Source: Planctomycetota bacterium (GTDB lineage: Bacteria > Planctomycetota > SZUA-567 > H5-PLA8 > CALKMO01). From it: 9,206 nucleotides of DNA. Location: contig JAOACM010000142.1 of NCBI GenBank assembly GCA_026417845.1, positions 1 to 9,206 on the forward strand. The letters are read 5' to 3'. This document shows positions 1-6,001 of the stretch, piece by piece. A model generated the notes under the pieces. It saw only the letters and a program-made list of their open reading frames with translations, was not told the DNA's origin and made no database searches. A program made the position numbers and the translations under genes. Within the stretch, counting starts at the first letter, position 1. Every line of letters begins with the position of its first letter.

Positions 1-136
1 GCCCGCCGACGGATACATTCCCGCCACTCTCTCCTCCGTCCCTGCCGTCTCCCCCCCCGTCCCCGCCGCTCTCCTCTCCATCGCCGCAGCTCTCTCCTCT
101 GTATCCCGTCCCGTCCCGCTCCGCCGGACCGCCCGC
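1..136. other. Left-edge non-coding spacer, repeat-like DNA
   Basis: No gene is supported here. On the minus strand the DNA is almost pure G/A/C with repeated GGAGGAGA and GACGG blocks, resembling the 17-bp unit found between the portal and terminase genes. Two minus-strand ATG codons (first base at 81 and at 18) could open a following gene that leaves the window, but too little is visible to choose between them. Shine-Dalgarno-like purine runs occur by chance in this repeat DNA and are not evidence by themselves. Confidence 0.4.
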
Positions 137-727
137 TCACAGGCGCCCGGCCTTCACGAACAGTCCTATTGCCCCGGGCAGCTCGATATCGGGCGCGCCC
201 GTGCCTCCCGTTCCGGCAGCGGGCGGCGGCGCCGGTGCGATGGCGGGCGCATTCCCGCCGTTTCCGGCGCGCCCTGCGTCGCGCCGCCTGCGTCCCGTCC
301 CGGCAATCCCGGATCCTTCTCCGGCGGGCGTTTCCGTCCCCCGCGCGCCCTTTCCCGTCCCGGCGGACATGCTCTCCTCCCCGGCCATCGCCGCTCCGTT
401 CCCCGCGCCTCCCGCGCACCCCACGCCCCCCGCGCGCCCGGCGCCTCCCGCGCCCTCCGCGCGCCCGGCGCACCCGGCGCACCCGGCGGAACCTTCCGGC
501 CTCGCGGCCAGCCCTTCCGCCCCCGTGCCTGCGTTCGCCGCTTCGTCTGCCTCCGCCTTCGTCCCGGCGTCGTCCCCGGCCGCCCCGCCCCCGGCGCGCA
601 GCCGCAGCGCGAGTTCGCCGGCGTCAACGTCCGCGAGTTCGCCAAGCTGGCCGGCGAGCTCTTCCGCGAGCTCTCTGGTCGCTTCGTTCCCCGACAGCGC
701 CACGATCGCCTCCGCAAGCTTCGCCAT
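137..727 (-). CDS. Gly/Ala-rich hypothetical protein downstream of the large terminase
   Basis: I do not recognise this protein. From the chosen start it has 196 residues. The first 45 or so are Ala/Leu/Glu-rich and should form helices (for example KLAEAIVALSG and ELAEELAGQLGEL). The middle is Gly/Ala-rich low complexity and includes a stretch with Gly roughly every third residue and several Cys (about residues 79-111). A basic patch RRRR follows, then a Pro/Ala linker and a more ordinary hydrophobic end (IELPGAIGLFVKAGRL). The start at 727 is preferred because an AGGAGG lies 9 nt upstream; an in-frame ATG at 754 would add nine residues. It begins about 80 nt after the terminase stop and probably shares its transcript. 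The helical N-terminus would fit a small terminase subunit or scaffold, but there is no sequence support for either. The low-complexity middle seems to derive from the same kind of repeat DNA as in its neighbours. Confidence 0.6.
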   Translation of the reverse strand: MAKLAEAIVALSGNEATRELAEELAGQLGELADVDAGELALRLRAGGGAAGDDAGTKAEADEAANAGTGAEGLAARPEGSAGCAGCAGRAEGAGGAGRAGGVGCAGGAGNGAAMAGEESMSAGTGKGARGTETPAGEGSGIAGTGRRRRDAGRAGNGGNAPAIAPAPPPAAGTGGTGAPDIELPGAIGLFVKAGRL

Positions 728-806
728 CGCCTCACGCCTCCTTTCCATGTCCATCGCCCGTCCCCCTGCGATCGCCCCGCATTATCCCGTCCCCGTCCCG
801 CGCGCC

Positions 807-2612
807 TCATCCGCACCTTGGCTGTCGCGATTCCCGCGCCTCCTGGGCGAGCATCAGCGCGATTACCCTGTCGTCGTGCGAGCCGGGTCCGGCACCGCAG
901 CCGCCTCCGGGCAGCCGTATGAACGCCGACAACTCGTCGGCCAGATGCCCGTCCCTGATAACCAGCCTCCCTTCCCTGATTGCGGCCTCGACGGCCGCCA
1001 GCATCGCGGTCTTGCCGGCCGCAGTGGTCGTTATGCCCAGCCTTCCGGCGGGCGCGCCAAGCGCCCCCTCGGCCGACCTCGAATCCCGCAGGACGCGCCT
1101 GTAGCCGCAGTGCCGGTAGACCCACGCGCACACGGCATGCCCGTGGTTGTTCGCCTCGATCGCAAGCCATGCGTCGTCGAACATCCTGGCCAGCCTGACC
1201 AGGTCCTCCGCGTATTCGGTCACGCCGGCCCGCGCGTGGTACGCCGCGACCTGTTCGCCGGTCCGCCGGTCGAGCACCACCGCGGCGGACCGGTCGCCGT
1301 CCTCCAGTCCCTCGGCGGCATCGGCACCTATCACGAACGACCCCGCCCGCCTCACGATCGCGCATCCGCCCGGATCTCCATCCGGCATCCTCGCCTCCGG
1401 TACACGGGCCCCGCCGCTCCCTGCGGCTCCGCCGGGACCGTGGGCCGCCTTCCCCGCCGCCTCCTCCTTCCGCTCCGGAATAGCCCCTCCTGTTGCCGCC
1501 TCCTCCTTCCGCCCCCCCGGAACCGCGCCGCCTGATGCCGCCTCCTCCGGCCACCCCGGAGCTGTGCCGCCTGACGCCGACTCCGCGTCCGGTCCGCCGC
1601 AGCGCCATGCGGGCCCCTGGCCGCCGCAGGCGACGCCAGCACGCGGCACCCACAGCTTCAGCCGCCCACCCCACGCTACGGCCAGAGGCCCGCGGCAGGT
1701 CGAACGCGCGATCCGGATCGTCCCGTCGTCGAAGTACGACGCCCCCGACCGGACGAACTCGCACTCGTGCTCCCTCGCAAAGTCCCTCTCCGAAAGCTCA
1801 GCCTTCCGCGCCGCCAGCCACGCCCGCCCCCGCTCCGTCCCGGGATCCTTGTCCGGGTGCTCTGAATAATGAAGCCTGCGGTATGCGAAGGGCCCGCACC
1901 CTTCGCGCGACGCCGCCACGATCCGGGCGAAAAAGTTCGAATCGCCGCGCGGAGTGCTGATCATGTGTATCCGCCCGCGTTCGAGCCCCTGCGAGACCGC
2001 CGGCCAGACGTCCTCCAGCCCGGGTATCAGCGCCGCCTCGTCAACCACCAGCAGGCTGGCCGAATGGCCGGCGCCGGAAGCTCCCGTCACCGGCAGCGCT
2101 ATGGCCAGCGACCCGTTGGAAAACACCGCGCGCTCCTCCGACCACCTGACATCCGGCACAGGCACCTTCGCCGTGACCAGCGAGGCCCACAGAATGCGCA
2201 TACGCCGCAGAAGCTGGGCCGCCTCCTCCTGCTTGTAGTTCAGCGACAGCGCGACGCGCGCCTCCCCGCGGAAGGCCAGCATGTGGAGCGCATACAGGGC
2301 GATGGCCCACGAGACGCCCATCTGCCGCGACTTGACCAGCACGGTCCGGTCGTGTGCATCCCACCAGTCCAGCAGCGACAGCACGTGCGGCCAGGGGCGC
2401 ATGGGGACAAGACCTTCGGCAGGATCGGCCACGCTGCAGAACGGGATCAGGTCGGCCGGACGGCGGATCCGCTTGCGGATCCTCGCCGCGGAACGGCTGC
2501 CGCGCAGGACAGACGCGAACGCACGGCGGATGCAATCCGCATCTGCCGGCTTCGCCCGGACCCTTCCCTCCGACCCCCGCCCGGCGCTTCTCCGGCCGGC
2601 AGACTTCTCCAT
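807..2612 (-). CDS. Phage terminase large subunit (ATPase-nuclease) with a low-complexity interdomain insert
   Basis: This is the DNA-packaging motor subunit, which pumps genome into proheads at the portal and cuts the concatemer. Visible motifs from the chosen start (601 aa): a Walker A-like KSRQMGVSW at about residues 94-102, Walker B LLVVDEA at 187-193 (Asp191, Glu192), and the coupling motif ISTPRG at 218-223. A C-terminal RNase H-like nuclease carries Asp431 (in IGADAAEG), Asp440, Glu486 (in AIEANNHG) and Asp580/581 (in SHDDR). Residues about 325-414, between the two domains, are Gly/Ala/Glu-rich with an imperfect 12-14 residue repeat built on EEAASGGAVPGG; this is unusual for the family. 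The ATG at 2612 is chosen because upstream residues are repeat-derived; an in-frame ATG at 2696 would add 28 residues (start like MKGAAGTGG) and has its own GGAGGAG upstream, so the start is uncertain. The gene follows the portal gene, the reverse of the usual order. Confidence 0.9.
   Translation of the reverse strand: MEKSAGRRSAGRGSEGRVRAKPADADCIRRAFASVLRGSRSAARIRKRIRRPADLIPFCSVADPAEGLVPMRPWPHVLSLLDWWDAHDRTVLVKSRQMGVSWAIALYALHMLAFRGEARVALSLNYKQEEAAQLLRRMRILWASLVTAKVPVPDVRWSEERAVFSNGSLAIALPVTGASGAGHSASLLVVDEAALIPGLEDVWPAVSQGLERGRIHMISTPRGDSNFFARIVAASREGCGPFAYRRLHYSEHPDKDPGTERGRAWLAARKAELSERDFAREHECEFVRSGASYFDDGTIRIARSTCRGPLAVAWGGRLKLWVPRAGVACGGQGPAWRCGGPDAESASGGTAPGWPEEAASGGAVPGGRKEEAATGGAIPERKEEAAGKAAHGPGGAAGSGGARVPEARMPDGDPGGCAIVRRAGSFVIGADAAEGLEDGDRSAAVVLDRRTGEQVAAYHARAGVTEYAEDLVRLARMFDDAWLAIEANNHGHAVCAWVYRHCGYRRVLRDSRSAEGALGAPAGRLGITTTAAGKTAMLAAVEAAIREGRLVIRDGHLADELSAFIRLPGGGCGAGPGSHDDRVIALMLAQEARESRQPRCG
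1371..1640 (-). repeat. Repeat-rich in-frame insert in the terminase gene
   Basis: This segment encodes about 90 Gly/Ala/Glu/Pro-rich residues between the end of the ATPase domain (after LKLWVPRAG) and the nuclease domain (before CAIVRRAGSFVIGADAAEG). Three or four degenerate copies of a 12-14 residue unit can be read, each with EEAA, GGA and P followed by basic residues. On the given strand it shows as recurring CCTCCTTCCG and GCCGCCTCCTCC blocks. The boundaries are judged by eye from amino-acid complexity. Confidence 0.6.
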
Positions 2613-2703
2613 GCTGTCCCCCCGGCGCGGCAGGACCGCCCCCCGCAGCCCCATTCCATTCCAGCTGCTTCCCCCCGTTCCGGCCGCTCCCTTCATCCCG
2701 GCC

Positions 2704-2754
2704 GTCTCCTCCGTCCGGCCGTCTCCTCCGTCCGGCCGCCTCCTCCGTCCGGCC
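2704..2754. repeat. 17-bp tandem repeat, three copies, in the portal-terminase spacer
   Basis: Three adjacent copies of GTCTCCTCCGTCCGGCC start at 2704, 2721 and 2738; the first two are identical and the third differs by one base (T to C at its second position). Seventeen is not a multiple of three, and the array lies in the 123-bp spacer between the portal stop and the upstream possible terminase start at 2696. On the transcribed strand each copy contains GGAGGA, a Shine-Dalgarno-like sequence. Confidence 0.9.
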
Positions 2755-2819
2755 GCCCCTTACCTCCTGACCGTCCCCTCCTTCCCGGCAGCCTTCCTCA
2801 TCTTGGCTGCCCCCTCCGT

Positions 2820-4523
2820 TCAGGCGGCCTGTCCCGCCCCGGCCGCACCCTCCATCCCGGCAACCCTGCCCCCGGCAGATCCTTCCCCGGCAACCCCATC
2901 CCCTCCGGCAGCTCTCTCCGTTCCAGCGCCCCCCCCCGTCCCGGCAGCTTTCTTCATCCCGGCGGCCTCCTCCACCTTTCCGGCTGCCTCCTCCTGACCT
3001 CCGGCCGTCTCCCGGGCCAGCTCCGCCAGCTCCGCCTCCAGTTCCGCGCCCCTCAGCCCCTGTGCCGTCTCCACGGCCCTCCGCGCCGACATCGCACCGG
3101 CGCGCCTCAGACGCTCGACCCATTCTGCCGTCTCCATCTCGTCGGCTATGAACGTGTCCGGCAGCTCCACCGCCACCGCGTACTCGCCCGGCTCCCTCCC
3201 GGCCAGGATGTCCTCGCGCCTCAGCGCCAGGCGCGCCGCCTCGGCCAGCGCGTCCTTCAGCGCCGCCCCCAGCCGCCTGGCCTTGCCCAGACCGGGCAGC
3301 AGCCGGAACTTCATCGCGCGCCCGCTTTCGGCCTGGCCGCGCGAGTCGCGGCCCCAGAGCGCCGCAGGCGTCTCGGTCAGCAGGAGGACCATGTCCATCA
3401 GCACCTCGATCTCGCGGTACGCCTCGGTCAGCTGCGACTGCCAGGTGATGTATTCCGCACCCTCGCCGCCGGGCCCGCGCTCGAATACCTTCGCCTCGCG
3501 GATGTTCAGTCTGCCGAGTTCGTCCAGCATCCCGCCGGGAACGTTCATCGGCGGCTCGGCGTGCCTGTCCAGAATGCGCGAGACCTGCCTCAGACGGTTC
3601 GATATCTCGAAGGCGATCTCCTCGCAGCCGGCGAAGTCGGCTTCGCCGGAGCCGCCGCCAGCGGCCCCGCCTCTGGGCGATTCGAACGCCACGCACAGCG
3701 GCCGGTCCTCGCCGGTCTCCGTACGCTCCGGGTACCCGGCCGGCGCGGCGATCCGGCTTCCCCCGCGCCACGCCGAACGCCGGATCTCACCGGCGAGATA
3801 CTCCGAGTACAGCTCGACCCCGTCCGGCAGGAGCGACCTGAAGCAGAAGGCCCGCTCGCCGGGCGGGTCGTCGGGACCGATGCCGCGCGCCACGACATCG
3901 AGCGCCGGGCGGACCGCCAGGATCGGCGCCGGCGGATCGCCCGCGCCGCCGGCCACGGTCCGTCCCGCGGCGGAGCTGTTGTCCGCGACGAGTATGCACG
4001 AGCCGCCGAGCGCTGAGGTCCAGTAGACCGCGCGCCAGGCGGTCGAGTGGAGGCGCGAGCGGCGGGCGAGGGCATCCAGGCGCGCCTGCACGGCGGCCTG
4101 CCGCGCGCCGGATCCGGCCGCGGCGTGGACAGCCCCGGCCGCGACGGCGCTCCCGGCCGCGACGGCGCCCGCGGCTGCGACGGCGCCCGCGGCTCCGTCA
4201 GAGCCTGCGGCCGCGCCCGCACCACCGGCCATGCCGCCGGCTGAACCGCCGCCCCACTCCGCGGAGAGAGGCGGGGCGACCAGCCGCGGCGCTTCGGAAA
4301 GCACCATGTCCGCCGCGGCGCGCGCCACCAGCCCGGGAAGATTCAGCCACATGTGCGGAACCTGCTGCGCTCCCCCGGCCTCGGCCCTGTCGCGCGCGTA
4401 CAGCCTGTCCCACCTGGACGCGCGCCCGGATATCAGGTCGTACAGCCGCGCGCGCGCATCCAGCATCGCCGCCTCGGCCGCCGTCAGCGTCCACGGACCG
4501 AACTTCAGACGCACGGAATCCAT
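2820..4523 (-). CDS. Phage portal protein, SPP1 gp6-like family
   Basis: Portal proteins form the dodecameric ring at one prohead vertex through which DNA enters and to which terminase and the connector bind. This 567-residue protein has the expected pattern: an N-terminal helical region (about 1-85, with DLISGRASRWDRLYARD and the HMWLNLPGLVARAAADMVL segment), a central region, and the C-terminal part with WGRDSRGQAESGRAMKFRLL (about 390-409), followed by a helical segment ending near WVERLRRAGAMSARRAVE. The start is well supported by GGGAGG six bases before ATG. Two parts are unlike the family: an Ala/Gly-rich insert at about residues 91-140 and a C-terminal tail from about 507 made of degenerate AAG-x-x-x units. 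A run of nine G (minus strand, 2929-2937) lies in that tail. A tail terminator-like gene is upstream and the large terminase downstream. Confidence 0.88.
   Translation of the reverse strand: MDSVRLKFGPWTLTAAEAAMLDARARLYDLISGRASRWDRLYARDRAEAGGAQQVPHMWLNLPGLVARAAADMVLSEAPRLVAPPLSAEWGGGSAGGMAGGAGAAAGSDGAAGAVAAAGAVAAGSAVAAGAVHAAAGSGARQAAVQARLDALARRSRLHSTAWRAVYWTSALGGSCILVADNSSAAGRTVAGGAGDPPAPILAVRPALDVVARGIGPDDPPGERAFCFRSLLPDGVELYSEYLAGEIRRSAWRGGSRIAAPAGYPERTETGEDRPLCVAFESPRGGAAGGGSGEADFAGCEEIAFEISNRLRQVSRILDRHAEPPMNVPGGMLDELGRLNIREAKVFERGPGGEGAEYITWQSQLTEAYREIEVLMDMVLLLTETPAALWGRDSRGQAESGRAMKFRLLPGLGKARRLGAALKDALAEAARLALRREDILAGREPGEYAVAVELPDTFIADEMETAEWVERLRRAGAMSARRAVETAQGLRGAELEAELAELARETAGGQEEAAGKVEEAAGMKKAAGTGGGAGTERAAGGDGVAGEGSAGGRVAGMEGAAGAGQAA
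2823..3005 (-). repeat. Repeat-derived C-terminal tail of the portal gene
   Basis: The last 61 codons encode a chain of 6-7 residue units of the form EEAAGKV, EEAAGMK, KAAGTGG, GAGTER, AAGGDG, VAGEGS, VAGMEG. At DNA level (minus strand) the unit is close to GCYGCCGGG followed by a variable purine-rich part. It includes a homopolymer of nine G at 2929-2937. It runs straight into the spacer holding the 17-bp array. Confidence 0.6.
4141..4194. repeat. 18-bp tandem repeat, three copies, inside the portal gene
   Basis: Copies start at 4141, 4159 and 4177. The second and third are identical (GCGACGGCGCCCGCGGCT); the first differs at a few positions. Eighteen is a multiple of three, so the array stays in frame and encodes AAGAVA-type units within the Ala/Gly insert at portal residues 91-140. 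Confidence 0.9.
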
Positions 4524-4668
4524 CGCCGACCTCCCCCCTCGATAGCTCCGCGCCAGGCCGCCTCCGGAGACGACGGGACCCTCCGTCGCCGCCGCGACTG
4601 CGCCGCCGGCGATCGTACACAGGCCGCCATTTCAGGATTGTTCTTCCGTCCGCGGGAGGGCCGCCGAC

Positions 4669-5082
4669 CTACTCGCTACGGGGCGAGTGCAGCGCCATCT
4701 CAAGGCCGGCCCGCGCCAGGACCCGGCCGCGCCTGTCGCGCCCCTCTATCGCCGGCAGGCTCTCGACCCTCACGCTGAGAATATGGCCCCGCTCCTCGGC
4801 GCTCGCATACTCGAATCCGTTCACGGCCCCATCCAGACACATCAGCAGCAGCAGGCGGGCGTCCGTCAGCGTCGCGCCGCGCGCCACAACCGTCAGCTTC
4901 CACCGCTGCTCGCCGTGATTCTGATTCCATTCGCCGCCGTCCTCATATACCGCCGCGCACCCGTCGGGCCCCTCGGGCAGGTCGGGTTCTCCCATCAGCG
5001 TCCGGCCCGGAACCAGACCGGTCCTCTCGGCCACCCACCCGGTCACGCGATCCAGGTATCCGCGGTAATCCAGTATATCCAT
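4669..5082 (-). CDS. Tail terminator-like / minor capsid protein (Minor_capsid_3-like)
   Basis: The protein has 137 residues. The start is clear: GGGGGAGG lies seven bases before ATG. The pattern fits small phage tail terminators of the Minor_capsid_3 type: an N-terminal helix ending in ERTGLVPGRTL, a strand with CAAVYEDGGEW, then HGEQRWKLTVVARGATLTD, a DARLLLLMCLDGAVNG helix, and a closing ILSVRVESLPAIEGRDRRGR strand segment. Such proteins cap the tail tube and join it to the head. The family call is by remembered motif pattern, not by a search. Its position is odd: it sits between the lysis-like genes and the portal instead of next to the gp10-like and tail tube genes at 6925-7948. A 145-nt gap separates it from the portal start. 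Confidence 0.65.
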   Translation of the reverse strand: MDILDYRGYLDRVTGWVAERTGLVPGRTLMGEPDLPEGPDGCAAVYEDGGEWNQNHGEQRWKLTVVARGATLTDARLLLLMCLDGAVNGFEYASAEERGHILSVRVESLPAIEGRDRRGRVLARAGLEMALHSPRSE

Positions 5083-5359
5083 TCGAGATCCTCCCCCGGC
5101 ATCGGGACGTCCCGGCGATCGCGCGGCACCTCGCCCGGCACAGCTCCAGGCCCCGCCCGGAGACTGCGCCCGCGCTCCGCATGGCGATCGCTTCGCGCCT
5201 CGCCCGGTACATCTGCCGGGTCTCGCCCGGCGCCATCCCCCCCTCCGCGCGCTCATGGGCGCGGACGGACTCGTACCGGCGCAGGCGCCTGCCCGCCATC
5301 CCTCCCTTCAGACCCCATCCGTAACCCTTCGACAGGGGAGGAAGGCGGCGTTGATCCAT
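4943..5359 (-). CDS. Small basic hypothetical ORF overlapping the tail terminator gene
   Basis: I do not recognise it. Between about 5298 and 5090 this frame has third codon positions almost all G/C, while the tail terminator frame upstream of 5082 does not, so this stretch looks coding. The translation is Arg-rich (GETRQMYRARREAIAMRS, then GRGLELCRARCRAIAG). The ORF then continues about 140 nt out of frame into the tail terminator gene, where its codon use loses the G/C preference, so that part is probably a shadow. Starts at 5359, 5298 or 5236 are possible; the latter two have purine-rich sequence just upstream. It may be a real small gene that has lost its own stop, or a remnant. Confidence 0.35.
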   Translation of the reverse strand: MDQRRLPPLSKGYGWGLKGGMAGRRLRRYESVRAHERAEGGMAPGETRQMYRARREAIAMRSAGAVSGRGLELCRARCRAIAGTSRCRGRISNGYTGLPRIPGSRDRVGGREDRSGSGPDADGRTRPARGARRVRGGI

Positions 5360-5384
5360 GATCCCGGCGCACGGGGTTCCTGAA

Positions 5385-5440
5385 CGGGGTGGTATCAGCC
5401 TCCGATACTCTACCCGCAGCGGATATCACGGGCCGATATC
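5385..5440. other. Two adjacent inverted repeats between lipoprotein and next ORF
   Basis: GTATC (5392-5396) pairs with GATAC (5404-5408) across a 7-nt loop, with partial outer pairing of CGGG (5385-5388) to CCCG (5413-5416). Immediately next, GATATC (5422-5427) pairs with GATATC (5435-5440) across seven bases. No T-run follows on the transcribed strand, so a classical terminator is not shown. A short run of C follows at about 5446-5453. Confidence 0.35.
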
Positions 5441-5463
5441 ATCCGCCCCCCCCTTGCGCTTCC

Positions 5464-5673
5464 TCACAGCCCCGGATCGGGCAGGCAATACCAGCCTTCA
5501 GGCAGGTCCACCGTCGCCGGAATCTCCCGGCCGTCCTTGTCCGCCACCCACACCTTCGCCCCGCGGATCGGCTCCCGCAGCCGCACCGGCTCCCCCGGCG
5601 GCACCAGCACGGTACGCACGCACCCGCTCGAGCAGGCGAGCGCGCAGAGCATCGCGCCGCGCGCCGTCTTCAA
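5464..5673 (-). CDS. Small lipoprotein, candidate outer spanin-like lysis protein
   Basis: The reading frame has strongly G/C third positions from about 5600 to its stop. From a TTG at 5673 it encodes 69 residues beginning MKTARGAMLCALACSSGC, a plausible short lipoprotein signal: basic n-region, small hydrophobic core, then a cysteine at residue 14 or 18. An ATG at 5652 would leave no basic n-region. The mature part holds VPPGEPVRLREPIRGAKVW and ends LPEGWYCLPDPGL, a pattern I recall from small phage-encoded proteins near holins, but I cannot name a family. It is embedded out of frame in the 3' part of the preceding 96-aa gene, resembling how Rz1 lipoproteins sit inside Rz. Neither start has a clear Shine-Dalgarno, so translation may be coupled. 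The o-spanin role is inference from layout and the lipoprotein signal. Confidence 0.6.
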   Translation of the reverse strand: MKTARGAMLCALACSSGCVRTVLVPPGEPVRLREPIRGAKVWVADKDGREIPATVDLPEGWYCLPDPGL

Positions 5674-5788
5674 CGGAATCCGAAAAGGCTTCGCGTATCG
5701 CACTGGATAGAATCTCCACCAGCACCGGCGCGCATTCGGCCAGCGCCGCGCCGAGAAACCGCCCAAGCGCCGCAGCCAGGCCGTTCAT
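5498..5788 (-). CDS. Small hypothetical protein coupled to the holin-like gene
   Basis: The ATG overlaps the holin-like stop codon (ATGA), a classic sign of translational coupling. The product has 96 residues. Residues 2-32 form a hydrophobic/amphipathic helix (LAAALGRFLGAALAECAPVL, then VEILSSAI), followed by a charged helix with GARRDALRARLLERVRAYR. The last 35 or so residues are Gly-rich and show poorer third-position G/C than the overlapping lipoprotein frame, so they are probably constrained mostly by that other gene. In layout (after a holin, with a lipoprotein embedded in another frame) it occupies the place of an Rz-type inner-membrane spanin, but the N-terminal helix is not a convincing transmembrane segment and no long coiled coil is evident. 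Function remains unknown. Confidence 0.6.
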   Translation of the reverse strand: MNGLAAALGRFLGAALAECAPVLVEILSSAIREAFSDSVEDGARRDALRARLLERVRAYRAGAAGGAGAAAGADPRGEGVGGGQGRPGDSGDGGPA

Positions 5789-5985
5789 TTCGCGCCCACA
5801 CTCTCGGAAGTCTTGTCGTTGTCGCGGGCCAGGATCAGACCGACCCCGGCCGTCAGCGCTGCCGCGAATGCGCCCCAGTTCGGAACGGTCGCCGGATCGG
5901 CATCGAGGAGCGGGAGCACGACCAGCGTAATCCCTGATGCGATCACGCTCAGTATCCCGCACAGCGTGGTCTTCCAGCTCTTCAC
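5785..5985 (-). CDS. Holin-like small membrane protein
   Basis: This 66-residue protein starts at GTG with GGAGGG six bases upstream. A short basic N-terminus (MKSWKTTLCG) precedes a hydrophobic segment (about 9-27, ILSVIASGITLVVLPLL), a short polar loop with DADPATVPNW, a second hydrophobic segment (about 38-52) and a charged tail containing LARDNDKTSE. Small phage proteins with two membrane segments and an ARDNDKTSE-type tail usually occur in lysis cassettes, where holins open the inner membrane to time lysis. No endolysin gene is present beside it, so the role is inferred from topology and from the coupled downstream genes. It is the first gene after the structured spacer that follows the tRNA. 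Confidence 0.65.
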   Translation of the reverse strand: MKSWKTTLCGILSVIASGITLVVLPLLDADPATVPNWGAFAAALTAGVGLILARDNDKTSESVGAK

Positions 5986-6001
5986 GATATGCCCTCCGAT
6001 T

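Noticed and set aside
2704..2754. The 17-bp array as a CRISPR or iteron origin
   Set aside because: Repeats are directly adjacent without spacers, only three copies exist, and no cas or replication initiator gene is visible.
2041..3771. A 576-aa minus-strand frame spanning the portal 3' half, the spacer and the terminase 5' half
   Set aside because: It is an alternate frame of two well-supported genes; it translates to low-complexity Arg/Gly sequence and garbled copies of terminase motifs.
169..4026. Several long plus-strand open frames (for example 201-1535, 1869-4016, 3148-4026)
   Set aside because: They lie opposite to the terminase, portal and Gly/Ala-rich genes, their translations are Pro/Arg/Ser-rich without family motifs, and stop-free antisense frames are expected at this GC content.
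4505..4630. A 41-codon minus-strand ORF in the gap before the portal, ending inside the portal gene
   Set aside because: The ribosome site is poor, the product is Arg-rich without motifs, and the portal has its own strong Shine-Dalgarno.
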